Shown here: one piece after another, positions 1-8,767 of the stretch
Layout: the number at the start of each line of letters is the position of its first letter
Numbering within the stretch: position 1 is the first letter of the stretch
Source: Caenibius tardaugens NBRC 16725
GTDB taxonomy: Bacteria > Pseudomonadota > Alphaproteobacteria > Sphingomonadales > Sphingomonadaceae
Length of the DNA stretch: 64,000 bases
Direction of reading: 5' to 3'
Assembly (NCBI RefSeq): GCF_003860345.1
Contig: NZ_CP034179.1
Location: forward strand, 2,154,001-2,218,000
Program-made: the position numbers and the translations under genes
Notes under the pieces: generated by a model
What the model was told of the DNA's origin: nothing
Databases searched by the model: none
The model's input: the letters and a program-made list of their open reading frames with translations, nothing else

Positions 1-463
<463 letters not shown>

Positions 464-464
<1 letters not shown>

Positions 465-889
465 TGCTCTATCTCGACACGTCGCTGATTGTCGCGGCGC
501 TCTCGAACGAAGCGATGACGCCACGCGTTCAGGCCTGGCTAGCCGAACAGGATGCGGCGCAGCTTCTGATCAGCGACTGGACCGTCACCGAGATGTCGTC
601 CGCGATGGCGATCAAGCTGCGGACCGGGCAGATCAGCCTCGAGCAGCGCGCGGCGGCGCTTGCCATGTTCAACAAGCTGGTCGCCGAGAGCTTCACGGTG
701 CTGCCCGTGACGGGTGGGCAGTTTCGGGCAGCGGCGCGGTTTGCCGATCAGCATACCTTGGCGCTCCGCGCCGGCGATGCGTTGCACCTTGCGATTGCAT
801 CGGAGCATGGTGCCACGGTGCATACGCTTGACCAGCGACTGGCCGATGCCGGACCGGCGCTTGGTATCCCGGCGCGGTTGCTCGCATGA
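464..889 (+). CDS. vapC: VapC-type PIN-domain ribonuclease toxin
   Basis: This is a 141-residue PIN-domain toxin, a normal full length. The four acidic metal-binding positions expected of VapC are visible: D5 in YLDTS, E43 in VTEMSSA, D105 in AGDALHLA and D123 in TLDQRL. VapC proteins cut specific RNAs, often initiator tRNA or rRNA, with Mg2+/Mn2+ when the antitoxin is lost. The gene overlaps its antitoxin by one base. Its position at the edge of an accessory block fits plasmid- or island-stabilising modules. The RNA target cannot be read from sequence. Confidence 0.88.
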
Positions 890-931
890 TCCGGGCCGCT
901 TCCAGCTTGGCCGGCCCGCTAGTGAGCTGCC

Positions 932-1771
932 ATGGCCGGTGAGTGGCCCGACGAGCAGAACGACGCGATCGTGGCGGATTATTTCGCGATGCTCGGCGAT
1001 GACATCGCCGGGCGCCCCTACAGCAAAGCCGAACATAACCGCCTGCTGCGGGCGGTGATCGATCGGCCCCGCGGCTCGATCGAATACAAGCATCAGAACA
1101 TCAGCGCCGTGCTCAAGGGGCTCGGTGAGGATTGGATCCCAGGCTACAAGCCGGCCTTCAATTTCCAGGCGTCGCTCGTCGATGCGGTGGTCCGCTGGCT
1201 CAATCGCCATCCGGATTGGCTCGCACCAGCCGCACGGATGGCAATGGGACCGTCGCTGTCAGCGCTTCGGGAAGAAGCAATGTTGTGGATCGGCCCGCCA
1301 CCGACACACAGCAATGCGCCGCCGCCCGGCGAGCTCGAACAAATGACCTTCATCGCCCAGAAGTACGACGTGGCTGAGCGTGATGCCCGCAATCGGGCGC
1401 TGGGCCGTGCCGGTGAGGAGCGTGTCCTCGCCCACGAGCGAGCCAACTTGCTCGCAGCAGGCCGGACCGATCTCGCCGAGCGCATCCGCTGGGTGTCGCA
1501 TGTCGACGGCGATGGTGCCGGCTATGACATCCTGAGCTTCGACACTGATGGCAGCGATCGGCTGATCGAGGTGAAGACGACCAATGGCTGGGAGCGCACG
1601 CCGTTTCACATCACGCGCAATGAACTTGCGGTTGCTGAAGAGCGTCGGCACGATTGGCGGCTGGTCCGGTTGTGGAATTTCACGCGGGAGCCGAAGGCGT
1701 TCGAGCTGCGGCCGCCGCTGGAGGCGCATGTGTCATTGATTGCCACCAGTTTTCAGGCAAGCTTCTCATAG
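932..1771 (+). CDS. DUF3883 (NOV C-terminal-like) domain protein, first gene of a candidate defence cluster
   Basis: This 279-residue protein has a helical N-terminal half (about 1-150) with no family I recognise. Its C-terminal part resembles DUF3883, the 'protein NO VEIN' C-terminal domain. Residues 183-230 show a PD-(D/E)XK-like core: G-Y-D199-I, then about 13 residues later I-E213-V-K215-T, followed by an ITRNELAVAEE helix. DUF3883 is often found fused to or beside helicases and restriction-type nucleases, and its exact activity is unknown. The ATG at 932 has no strong ribosome site. The helicase gene begins 29 bases after the stop, in the same direction. Assignment to the domain is by motif only. 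Confidence 0.7.
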   Translation: MAGEWPDEQNDAIVADYFAMLGDDIAGRPYSKAEHNRLLRAVIDRPRGSIEYKHQNISAVLKGLGEDWIPGYKPAFNFQASLVDAVVRWLNRHPDWLAPAARMAMGPSLSALREEAMLWIGPPPTHSNAPPPGELEQMTFIAQKYDVAERDARNRALGRAGEERVLAHERANLLAAGRTDLAERIRWVSHVDGDGAGYDILSFDTDGSDRLIEVKTTNGWERTPFHITRNELAVAEERRHDWRLVRLWNFTREPKAFELRPPLEAHVSLIATSFQASFS

Positions 1772-1800
1772 AGCTAATCAACCGGGGCGGGCAAAACAAA

Positions 1801-4800
1801 GTGAGTCTTTTTCCGAAGCAACTCGGCAGAATTGTCTTGCCGCCCTTGCCTGAGCGCAAATTGAAAGTCAGCGGCAATTGGATCGTCCAGCGTCCCTTTC
1901 GCGGGGCAAGCACCAAAGCTCAGATTTCCCCTTCGCAATTCAAAGGTCACGATCTCATCACGACTGACCTAAACGGCCCGTATCGAGAAATCCTGCTCAG
2001 GCATAAGGGAGCGAGAAGGATCGAGAGCGATCTGCCAGTTGTCACCGCATCGGCCGAGCTCACATACGATGTGCAACCGGCGGAGTTTTCAGTTTACTGG
2101 GACAATCTCGGCCACCTAGAAACGTATGCCGATACGCCAGAAAAGATTCTAGATGCTTGGGTGAACAGCTTCAGCTTCCATACGGAGGATGAGAAAGCTG
2201 GTCGCGCGGGCCTGCGCACGCCGCAGATAGCAGCATTGCATGCAATCTCGGCACATTTCGCCGTTGGCACGGAATTCGAACCCGCAGTGGTCGTTTTGCC
2301 AACAGGGACCGGCAAGACCGAAACGATGCTTGCAACACAGGTCTATGGACGGCTGCGTAGAACGCTGGTTCTCGTTCCAAGCGATGCGTTGCGCTCACAG
2401 ATCGCGGGTAAATTCATCAGCCTCGGCGTTCTACCGGACGCGACCGTAGTTCCGCATGAGATCGCATGCCCCCGCGTTGCTGTAATCGCCACAGGCATCA
2501 GATCCGTAGAGGATGCTAGCGAAATCCTCAAACAAGCCAACGTCATAGTAGCCCTGCCCAATAGTCTGGAAGCATCCCACCAAGATGCAGTTGCCGCACT
2601 GATCGAAGGATGTAGCGACCTCTTTGTGGACGAGGCCCACCACGTCTCGGCGGCTACTTGGCTTTCCATCCGGGACCGCTTCGAGAAGAAGCGCATCCTC
2701 CAATTCACTGCGACGCCTTTTCGGCGCGATACCAAGCGCGGCGACGGCAAGATCATCTTCAACTACAAATTGGGTGACGCGCAGGACGCGGGCTACTACC
2801 GGCCGATCAATCTGCAGACTGTCGAGGAATACGGGGACCAACAGACGCGCGATCGCGCGATCGCCGAGAAGGCTGTCTCTGCGCTACGCCATGATCGAAA
2901 TGAACTGCAGCTCGATCACCTCCTCATGGCGCGTACGAAGTCGAAGGAACGAGCCGAGCAGGTATGCGCGATATACGCGGCCCTCGCGCCGGACCTGAAA
3001 CCTGTCTTTGTGCATTCCGGGTTAGGAGCAATCGCGACGAAGGAAGCGATGGCGCAGCTCTTCGACCGAAGTCAGGACGGATCACGAATCGTCGTCTGCG
3101 TCGACATGTTGGGTGAAGGCTTTGACCTTCCCTACCTCAAGATCGCGGCACTTCACGATAACCACAAATCTCTAGCTATCACTTTACAGTTCATTGGTCG
3201 CTTCACCCGCAAGGGCGACCCGACCAAAATCGGTGAAGCGACGGTTGTTACGAACATTGCGGATCCGGAAGCTGAGCGAAAGCTGGCCGCCCTATACGCC
3301 GAAGGCGCGGATTGGGACAGGATCATCAAGCGCTTGAGCGAAGAGCGAATTGCTGATGAGCTTCGCCTGCAAGATGTTGTTTACGGTTTGAAGGGTGAAG
3401 GCACCCTTCATGACCAACTTTCCCTATGGAATTTGCGGCCCGCGCTTTCCGCCCAATTTTTCCGGACAAAATGTGATGCCTGGAACCCTCTGGCCTATCA
3501 GGATGTCCTGCCTAAGGGTGCCGAGAGCTGGTTCTCGTATAGCGAGGACGATGAGATCCTCGTCGCTGTCATCTGCCGCGCAGATGAAGTAAATTGGGGA
3601 AGCTACCAAAACGTCCTCAACACGATCTACGATCTCCTCGTCATACGATGGGACAAGGAAGCCGGTGCCCTGTGCCTTTATTCCAGCGACTACAAGAGCG
3701 TGCGATCGGAACGGCTCGCGCAGATCATCACCAATGACGATACCGAGCTCGTTTCAGGCACGCCGATCTTCAACATTCTTAACAATGTTGAGCTGCCCCT
3801 CGTCAAAAGCCTTGGCTCCTCACGCATCGGTGCCATCAGCTTTACATCTTATTTCGGACCAAACGTCACGGAAGGCTTGGCGCTAATCGAGAAGGCGCAA
3901 TCCGAATTGAACAACCTCGCCTGTCTTGGCTATGAGAACGGCGAGCGCGTTATCTGGGGCGGTACGCAGCGGCGCGGCAAAGTCTGGCAACAGAAGTCTG
4001 GCACAATCGCCGAGTGGTTCGCGTGGACCAAAGCCACCTGGGGGAAAGTCACGAAGACGGGTGCAGAGCAAGCCAACGTCATTCGCGACTTCCTGAAACC
4101 AGAGAAGCTGTCGGCACCCTATGGCTCCGTGCCGATCACCGTGCAGTGGGGGGAGCAGGCGCAGCAGCGCTTTAATGATCGCCAGTCAGTGCTGTTTGGT
4201 GATGTCGAGATCCCACTCTATGAAATCGACCTCAACCTTGGTGACGTCGGCCCAAATGGCGAAATTCGCATTTGCATCGTCAGCGACCATGACACCGCAG
4301 AGTACAGTCTAACAATCCGCGAGGATCTGCCTGGCGGGTATCGGCACGATCATGTGTCCGGGCCGCTTGTCCGCTTCAAGATCGGGAATAGTGCGTCGAT
4401 CGCGCTTTCCGAGTACCTACTGAAGGATCCCTTCGTCGTCCACTATGTTGACGGCACTTACTCTTACAATTGCTACCATATACCGGCGCGCCTCGACGCC
4501 GGGCTGTTTGACAAGGACCGGCTGGAGGCGTGGGACTGGAAAGGTATCCCACTCAATAAAGAGTCGATGCATAAAGCTGCCGATCAGGCGACAATTCAGT
4601 ATAGAACCGCTGAACGGCTGAAGCCTGAATACGAGGTCGTTTTCAATGATGACGGCTGCGGCGAAGCCGCTGACTTGGTGTGTCTCAAGGACGTTGACGA
4701 GGACACGATCAAACTTTGCCTAGTCCATTGCAAAGGCGCGCACGGTGGCCGCATCTCGCAGGACATCACCAATTTTTACACAGTCTGCGGCCAAGCGCAG

Positions 4801-5094
4801 AAGAGCATCACAGCGAAACACGCAGGCCTTCCTACACTTTACCGCGATCTGAAACGTCGCCACGAAACCTGGGCGCGAGAGGGCGCGAACCGGTTCCTCA
4901 AAGGCGACATGAAGCAACTTGCGTACTTTAAGGAGAAAGCCCGGCGCGCAAAAATCGAATTTGAGATGATTCTCGTTCAGCCCGGCGGGTCAGTAGCGAC
5001 GATTACCGACGACGCACTTCGCTTGCTTGCAACTACTGAATTGTATTTATTTAAAACGACCCAGGCGAAGCTGCGCGTAGTTCTGTCGAACTAA
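1801..5094 (+). CDS. large SF2 helicase with a C-terminal nuclease-like domain
   Basis: GTG at 1801 is the first plausible start after the upstream stop; the frame stays open further 5' but overlaps the DUF3883 gene. The product is 1097 residues. SF2 motifs are Walker A PTGTGKT at 167-173, DEAH at 277-280, TATPF at 303-307 and motif VI QFIGRFTRKGD from 463. The roughly 500 residues after the helicase core match no family I can name. Near the C-terminus, residues 950-978 read D-D-G-x-G-E-A-A-D, then L-V-H-C-K. This resembles an HxK-type variant of the PD-(D/E)XK nuclease site and recurs in the gene at 6344. Base composition looks less GC-rich than the core genes, consistent with transfer. The likely role is an ATP-driven DNA or RNA translocase of a defence system; that role is inferred. 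Confidence 0.8.
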   Translation: MSLFPKQLGRIVLPPLPERKLKVSGNWIVQRPFRGASTKAQISPSQFKGHDLITTDLNGPYREILLRHKGARRIESDLPVVTASAELTYDVQPAEFSVYWDNLGHLETYADTPEKILDAWVNSFSFHTEDEKAGRAGLRTPQIAALHAISAHFAVGTEFEPAVVVLPTGTGKTETMLATQVYGRLRRTLVLVPSDALRSQIAGKFISLGVLPDATVVPHEIACPRVAVIATGIRSVEDASEILKQANVIVALPNSLEASHQDAVAALIEGCSDLFVDEAHHVSAATWLSIRDRFEKKRILQFTATPFRRDTKRGDGKIIFNYKLGDAQDAGYYRPINLQTVEEYGDQQTRDRAIAEKAVSALRHDRNELQLDHLLMARTKSKERAEQVCAIYAALAPDLKPVFVHSGLGAIATKEAMAQLFDRSQDGSRIVVCVDMLGEGFDLPYLKIAALHDNHKSLAITLQFIGRFTRKGDPTKIGEATVVTNIADPEAERKLAALYAEGADWDRIIKRLSEERIADELRLQDVVYGLKGEGTLHDQLSLWNLRPALSAQFFRTKCDAWNPLAYQDVLPKGAESWFSYSEDDEILVAVICRADEVNWGSYQNVLNTIYDLLVIRWDKEAGALCLYSSDYKSVRSERLAQIITNDDTELVSGTPIFNILNNVELPLVKSLGSSRIGAISFTSYFGPNVTEGLALIEKAQSELNNLACLGYENGERVIWGGTQRRGKVWQQKSGTIAEWFAWTKATWGKVTKTGAEQANVIRDFLKPEKLSAPYGSVPITVQWGEQAQQRFNDRQSVLFGDVEIPLYEIDLNLGDVGPNGEIRICIVSDHDTAEYSLTIREDLPGGYRHDHVSGPLVRFKIGNSASIALSEYLLKDPFVVHYVDGTYSYNCYHIPARLDAGLFDKDRLEAWDWKGIPLNKESMHKAADQATIQYRTAERLKPEYEVVFNDDGCGEAADLVCLKDVDEDTIKLCLVHCKGAHGGRISQDITNFYTVCGQAQKSITAKHAGLPTLYRDLKRRHETWAREGANRFLKGDMKQLAYFKEKARRAKIEFEMILVQPGGSVATITDDALRLLATTELYLFKTTQAKLRVVLSN

Positions 5095-5162
5095 AGGCAG
5101 CTTCAGAACATGCTATCCAGAAGCAATAATGTTGGTTATTTGTCGACACCTCAGGAAGGACT

Positions 5163-6347
5163 ATGTCACGCAATCTGATCCTGTTGCTCGATGGCACCAG
5201 TAATGAGGTCAAGGACAACATCACCAATGTTGTGAAGCTTTATCGCTGTGCCGAGCGCAGTAACAACCAGCGTGTCTTCTACCATCCAGGCATTGGCACC
5301 GTGCCTCTCATCACCGACTGGAGTCCCGCCGCACAAAGCGCGATTGCGGCCTTCGGGTTAGGCACCGGCTGGGGGCTCGATGCAAACATTCTCGCTGCCT
5401 ATTGCTATCTGATCGACACCTATCAGCCGGGTGACCGGATCTTTCTGTTCGGCTTCAGCCGGGGTGCTTACACGGCGCGAGCGGTTGCTGGTTTGATCCA
5501 CCTCCTGGGTCTGCTCGAACCCGACCAGCGCAACCTCGTCGACTATGCGCTCAAGGCCTATAAGCGAGCCCATCGCGAGGACAGTCTCGAGGTTGCCTGG
5601 CAGTTTCGGCGGGTGATTGGTGGGCGCCCGGTGTCAATTCATTTCTTGGGGGTTTGGGATACCGTCGCATCGGTGTTCGTCCGTCCCGGGTTGTTGCGGC
5701 TGCCCACCCAGTCCTTCCTGCCTTACACCAAATCCAATCCTAGCGTCCGCATCTTCCGCCAAGCGGCGGCGATCGATGAGAGGCGGCGCATGTTCCGCCT
5801 TTACAACTGGGCGCGTGAACAGTCGTTCAAACCTAATCCGTTCGCAGAGGCTGAAGGCGCACAGGACCAGCAGACCGTGTGGTTTGCTGGCGACCATTCC
5901 GATGTAGGTGGTGGTTGGGCGGAAGCTGAAAGCCAAATCGCAAAATTCCCGCTGGTCTGGATGAGTCGCGAAGCACAAAAACATGGGTTCCAGCTCAACG
6001 AAACCATGTTTCGCCATCTTGCCGAGGGGGCCCCGCTGCCGGGCGGGAAGCGCATGTATGTCGCACCTGACGCAAATGGCCCCATTCACAATTCAATGAC
6101 CGCCGCATGGTGGCCACTCGAGTTTCTCCCGAAGAACCGCAAATGGAAGCGCTTTCCAGAGAAGAGCACTAGTGGTGGCTATTATCTTCCGCGCGCGGAA
6201 CCGCGCAAGATCACCGAAGGCGCGCTACTACATCATTCGGTCATTGAGCGGATGGCCACGGGCTACAAACCGATCAATCTTCCCGCTGACTTCACGCTGG
6301 TCAGTCCTGATCCCGAGCCAACATGCAACCAGGAAAGCGATCAATGA
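5163..6347 (+). CDS. DUF2235 alpha/beta hydrolase (Tle1-like phospholipase fold)
   Basis: This 394-residue protein covers the whole DUF2235 domain. It opens with NLILLLDGTSNE, has the nucleophile elbow GFSRGAYTARAVAG with S99, and has a HSDVGGGWAE block with D247, the positions expected for a Ser-Asp-His triad. DUF2235 is the catalytic domain of type VI Tle1 phospholipases, but no secretion-system gene is nearby. Here it sits inside a helicase/nuclease cluster, which suggests a membrane-damaging effector of an abortive-infection response (inference). AGGAAGGA just before the start is a good ribosome site. The stop overlaps the next start (ATGA at 6344-6347). Confidence 0.85.
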   Translation: MSRNLILLLDGTSNEVKDNITNVVKLYRCAERSNNQRVFYHPGIGTVPLITDWSPAAQSAIAAFGLGTGWGLDANILAAYCYLIDTYQPGDRIFLFGFSRGAYTARAVAGLIHLLGLLEPDQRNLVDYALKAYKRAHREDSLEVAWQFRRVIGGRPVSIHFLGVWDTVASVFVRPGLLRLPTQSFLPYTKSNPSVRIFRQAAAIDERRRMFRLYNWAREQSFKPNPFAEAEGAQDQQTVWFAGDHSDVGGGWAEAESQIAKFPLVWMSREAQKHGFQLNETMFRHLAEGAPLPGGKRMYVAPDANGPIHNSMTAAWWPLEFLPKNRKWKRFPEKSTSGGYYLPRAEPRKITEGALLHHSVIERMATGYKPINLPADFTLVSPDPEPTCNQESDQ

Positions 6348-8164
6348 TCGAACATCTAGAAATCGGACGGTCGGGCTATTTCTATCAGCGCAAGCGGCGG
6401 CTTTCGAATGACGCGATTGACAGGCTTTTCCGCGCGCTGCGCGCACAGGTACGCCAGCCTTCGCAGAACCTGTTCCGCGTCGATCGGGTGGCATTGGGTG
6501 AAGCACGCTATTCCGTGATCTGCTTCTCCTATGAACGCGACGTTTCTTTTCTTGCAGCGGATGCTGAGGCCGTCGAGCGGGTGTTCGGCTATGTGCTGAT
6601 CATCGAGCGTGGCCCGCATGTCGCCGTATTCAAATCCGGCCTCGACATTCCGTCCGCGTTCAAAACGGTGTTTCTCGGCAAGATCGCCAACGATCGCATC
6701 GAGAGTGCGATCGCTCGGCACGATGCCGTGTTTGAGAAGCTTCGGTTGCGTAACATGTCAATCTCGCCGCTCGCCTTGCGCTCAAAGACGCTTGAGGCAC
6801 GCGATCTCGAAAATGCAGTGGCTACGAGCAGCGCCAGCCGCTTTATTCCGCAGGGGTACAGCGTACGCCGCGCGGACGGCGTCTACTCGGCAACGCCAAC
6901 CACCGGACGGATTTCCGTGCGCGCCGATCGCGCCGGGGTTGAGGCTGCGGTAGTCTGGGCCACCGAGATCTCGGAGCTGCTGGAGGTCGAGGGCGGCGCT
7001 GTCGCCGGCTTTATTCGCAATTTTGCTCGCCCGATTGAACTGACCGCGCTTCCGGCGCAGGTGTGCCCAACCTTTGTCGGCATCGATACCATGGGGCTGG
7101 CCGATGCCCTGTTCACCGTCGATGACGGTATTCGCCTGATCCGCGAGGGCGAGAATGGCGTGGAAGCGCTGTCTCAGGCAGACTCGGAAGCCTTGTTGGC
7201 GGCGCTCGAACCCTCTTTTCCGATCGTTACCCGCCGCCACGTTCACGAGGTCAGATCCGACGACGGCATTACCCCAATCGCGACCCTGCGTATCGGGACC
7301 ACGCGGATCGCCCTGCGGGCGCTCGATCTCCCAGTGATCGCCGGTATCTCGGTCGAACGGCGTGCGCTTCCGTTGGGCGAGGATGCCAACACCGTATCGC
7401 TCGCCCGCTATATCGACCGCGAGAACCTCTTCACCGTACTCTTCAGCGACCTTGCCCTCGCCTATATCGATGGCGCGCTGTTCCGCGATGAAGCGCTGGC
7501 GGGCGGCGGTGCGGCGTTACTTGCACATCTTCAAGTCGATCAGTCGCTTGAGCAGACCACCAGCGAGAAAGGTACCTTCGCGCCGGGCCAAATCGCCTTC
7601 ACGCAGGATTCCGTATTTCGATCGGTGGTCGATACGATCGCGAATAGTGAAGATGTGCTGCTTTGTGACGACCTTGGGGATGAATGGGCCGACTTCATCG
7701 GGATCAGCACCGGCACCAGTCCAACGATGATCAGCTTCTATCATGCGAAGCACGGCAATCCATCACTCAGCGCTTCAGCTTTTCATGACTCCGTCGGCCA
7801 GGCAATCAAGAACCTTGGCCGGATGAGCCTACCCACCGACATGCTGCCCGCCAAACTGGCAGGCTGGAACGACCGGTACCGCAATAGCGGCATCCAGACC
7901 GAAATTGCCCGCATGATCCGAGGCGGGACTCCGCAGGAGATTGCTGGGAAGCTCGATGCGGTGCGCTTTGCTCCCGACGTGCTCCAGCGCGTCTTCATCG
8001 TCACGTCCTCATTGAGCCGAGCTCAGGTGCAAGATGTGCTTGCCGCAGCAGCGCAGGGAACCACGCCTTCGCCACATTTCGTCCAGCTATATTGGCTGCT
8101 GATGAGCTATTTCTCGGCCTGCGTTGAGATGGGCGTCCGGGGATATGTGGTGTGTCGCCCATAA
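6344..8164 (+). CDS. uncharacterised 606-aa protein with an HxK nuclease-like motif
   Basis: I do not recognise this family. ATG at 6344 was chosen because it overlaps the DUF2235 stop and follows AGGA at 6331-6334. The N-terminal part is a mixed alpha/beta region without motifs I can name. Residues 441-469 read C-D-D-L-G-D-E-W-A-D-F-I, then about 14 residues later F-Y-H-A-K. This is followed by a serine-rich stretch and an AFHDSVGQAIKNLG helix. The arrangement (acidic cluster ending in A-D, then H-x-K) parallels the end of the helicase at 1801 and looks like a degenerate restriction-endonuclease fold. It is the last gene of the cluster. A role as the nuclease or sensor subunit is inference. 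Confidence 0.6.
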   Translation: MIEHLEIGRSGYFYQRKRRLSNDAIDRLFRALRAQVRQPSQNLFRVDRVALGEARYSVICFSYERDVSFLAADAEAVERVFGYVLIIERGPHVAVFKSGLDIPSAFKTVFLGKIANDRIESAIARHDAVFEKLRLRNMSISPLALRSKTLEARDLENAVATSSASRFIPQGYSVRRADGVYSATPTTGRISVRADRAGVEAAVVWATEISELLEVEGGAVAGFIRNFARPIELTALPAQVCPTFVGIDTMGLADALFTVDDGIRLIREGENGVEALSQADSEALLAALEPSFPIVTRRHVHEVRSDDGITPIATLRIGTTRIALRALDLPVIAGISVERRALPLGEDANTVSLARYIDRENLFTVLFSDLALAYIDGALFRDEALAGGGAALLAHLQVDQSLEQTTSEKGTFAPGQIAFTQDSVFRSVVDTIANSEDVLLCDDLGDEWADFIGISTGTSPTMISFYHAKHGNPSLSASAFHDSVGQAIKNLGRMSLPTDMLPAKLAGWNDRYRNSGIQTEIARMIRGGTPQEIAGKLDAVRFAPDVLQRVFIVTSSLSRAQVQDVLAAAAQGTTPSPHFVQLYWLLMSYFSACVEMGVRGYVVCRP

Positions 8165-8423
8165 TCTGAATGAATGACGGGATTATCTGGGCCAAACCAG
8201 CCAAATTGATGCTTCATACTTGAGCCGCAACTCAGAAGGTCGATTAGCCGCCGTATGGCTAGACGAGGTGCCGCCCGTGCGGCAACGTCTGTATCCCTTA
8301 CCCATGTCTCAAGCTAACCCACGGTAAGAGTCTACATTTGTCGATGTCAATCGGCTCCTATCGGATGATCTACACCGCCAATTTTGCGACGTGGTATCCC
8401 GCAGTATCCAAAACTACGCCCCC
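8165..8423. other. gap after the helicase cluster, no gene seen
   Basis: No coding frame with a ribosome site is visible on either strand. The stretch ends in an 18-base sequence (8404-8421) that recurs inverted near guaA, directly before the proposed attachment site. It probably represents the right end of the first accessory block or old guaA-downstream sequence. Confidence 0.5.
8404..8421 (+). repeat. 18-bp sequence with an inverted copy at 11726-11743
   Basis: GTATCCAAAACTACGCCC here matches the reverse complement of 11726-11743 at 17 of 18 positions. In both places a further TATCC lies just upstream on the same strand, and both copies sit next to a guaA-end-like core. It may be a recombinase-related or terminator sequence carried by islands using this site. 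Confidence 0.6.
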
Positions 8424-8441
8424 TCACTCCCACTCAATTGT
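8424..8441 (+). repeat. putative distal attachment core, copy of the guaA 3' end
   Basis: TCACTCCCACTCAATTGT matches the last 18 bases of guaA (11761-11778, read on the plus strand) at 15 of 18 positions and in the same orientation. Islands with P4-type integrases commonly use the guaA 3' end, where integration leaves a copy of the gene end at the far junction. Three mismatches mean this could be an older or foreign copy. Confidence 0.6.
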
Positions 8442-8444
8442 TCA

Positions 8445-8480
8445 AACCCAGCTAGGTCGTTGATCTAGCTGGGTTTTCTC
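8445..8480 (+). terminator. rho-independent terminator
   Basis: An 11-bp perfect stem (AACCCAGCTAG at 8445-8455 with CTAGCTGGGTT at 8465-8475) surrounds a 9-base loop and is followed by TTCTC. The structure is nearly symmetrical, so it could stop transcripts from either side. It lies just inside the proposed mini-island, next to the attachment core. Confidence 0.65.
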
Positions 8481-8490
8481 TTGCCCGCAC

Positions 8491-8737
8491 ACCAAAAAGC
8501 CGACCCATGGGCCGTCAAAATCGTACGATGTTGATTTTAAAAGGAAATTTCCTCGCAAATATTTTTGCGGGGTTTCGGCACCTATCGGGATCAATCGCCC
8601 TTCAGAGCCGAATTTCTCGGTCAGCATCAACCTCGCCGCCAGCCCCGAAAAGTACCGTCATGTTTTAGCAAATTGGAAGCCGAAAATCGAGGCCATCGTG
8701 GCGGCCAAGCCGCGCCCACGAACGACGGCTCTTGAAT
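8491..8737 (+). pseudogene. possible relic of a coding sequence, 3' part
   Basis: The plus frame set by GAA at 8647 reads without stops through natural-looking protein such as INRPSEPNFSVSINLAAS and KYRHVLANWKPKIEAIVAA, but has no start codon or upstream body. It continues out of frame into the AbiEi gene. The best explanation is the tail of a gene cut off when the island formed. I do not recognise the family, and chance openness in GC-rich DNA remains possible. Confidence 0.25.
8648..8660 (+). repeat. candidate integrase arm-type site, left end
   Basis: AAAAGTACCGTCA is identical to the core of two direct repeats (11483-11497 and 11554-11568) and one inverted copy (11585-11596) beside the integrase gene. 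Identical short sites at both ends of an integrated element are what arm-type integrase binding sites should look like. This copy also lies inside an open frame, so coincidence is not excluded. Confidence 0.45.
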
Positions 8738-8765
8738 GTCAGAAAAAGATACCTTATTTTCTGAC
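8738..8765 (+). promoter_or_regulatory. operator palindrome of the AbiE operon
   Basis: GTCAGAAAA (8738-8746) and TTTTCTGAC (8757-8765) form a perfect 9-bp inverted repeat separated by 10 bases. It ends 2 bases before the AbiEi start codon. AbiEi proteins are known to bind inverted repeats in their own promoter and repress it. The position over the start suggests a very short or absent leader. Confidence 0.6.
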
Positions 8766-8767
8766 GC

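Noticed and set aside
8442-8630. A 62-codon minus-strand frame right of the attachment core
   Set aside because: No ribosome site or recognisable motif, and it spans the terminator; the plus frame looks more protein-like.
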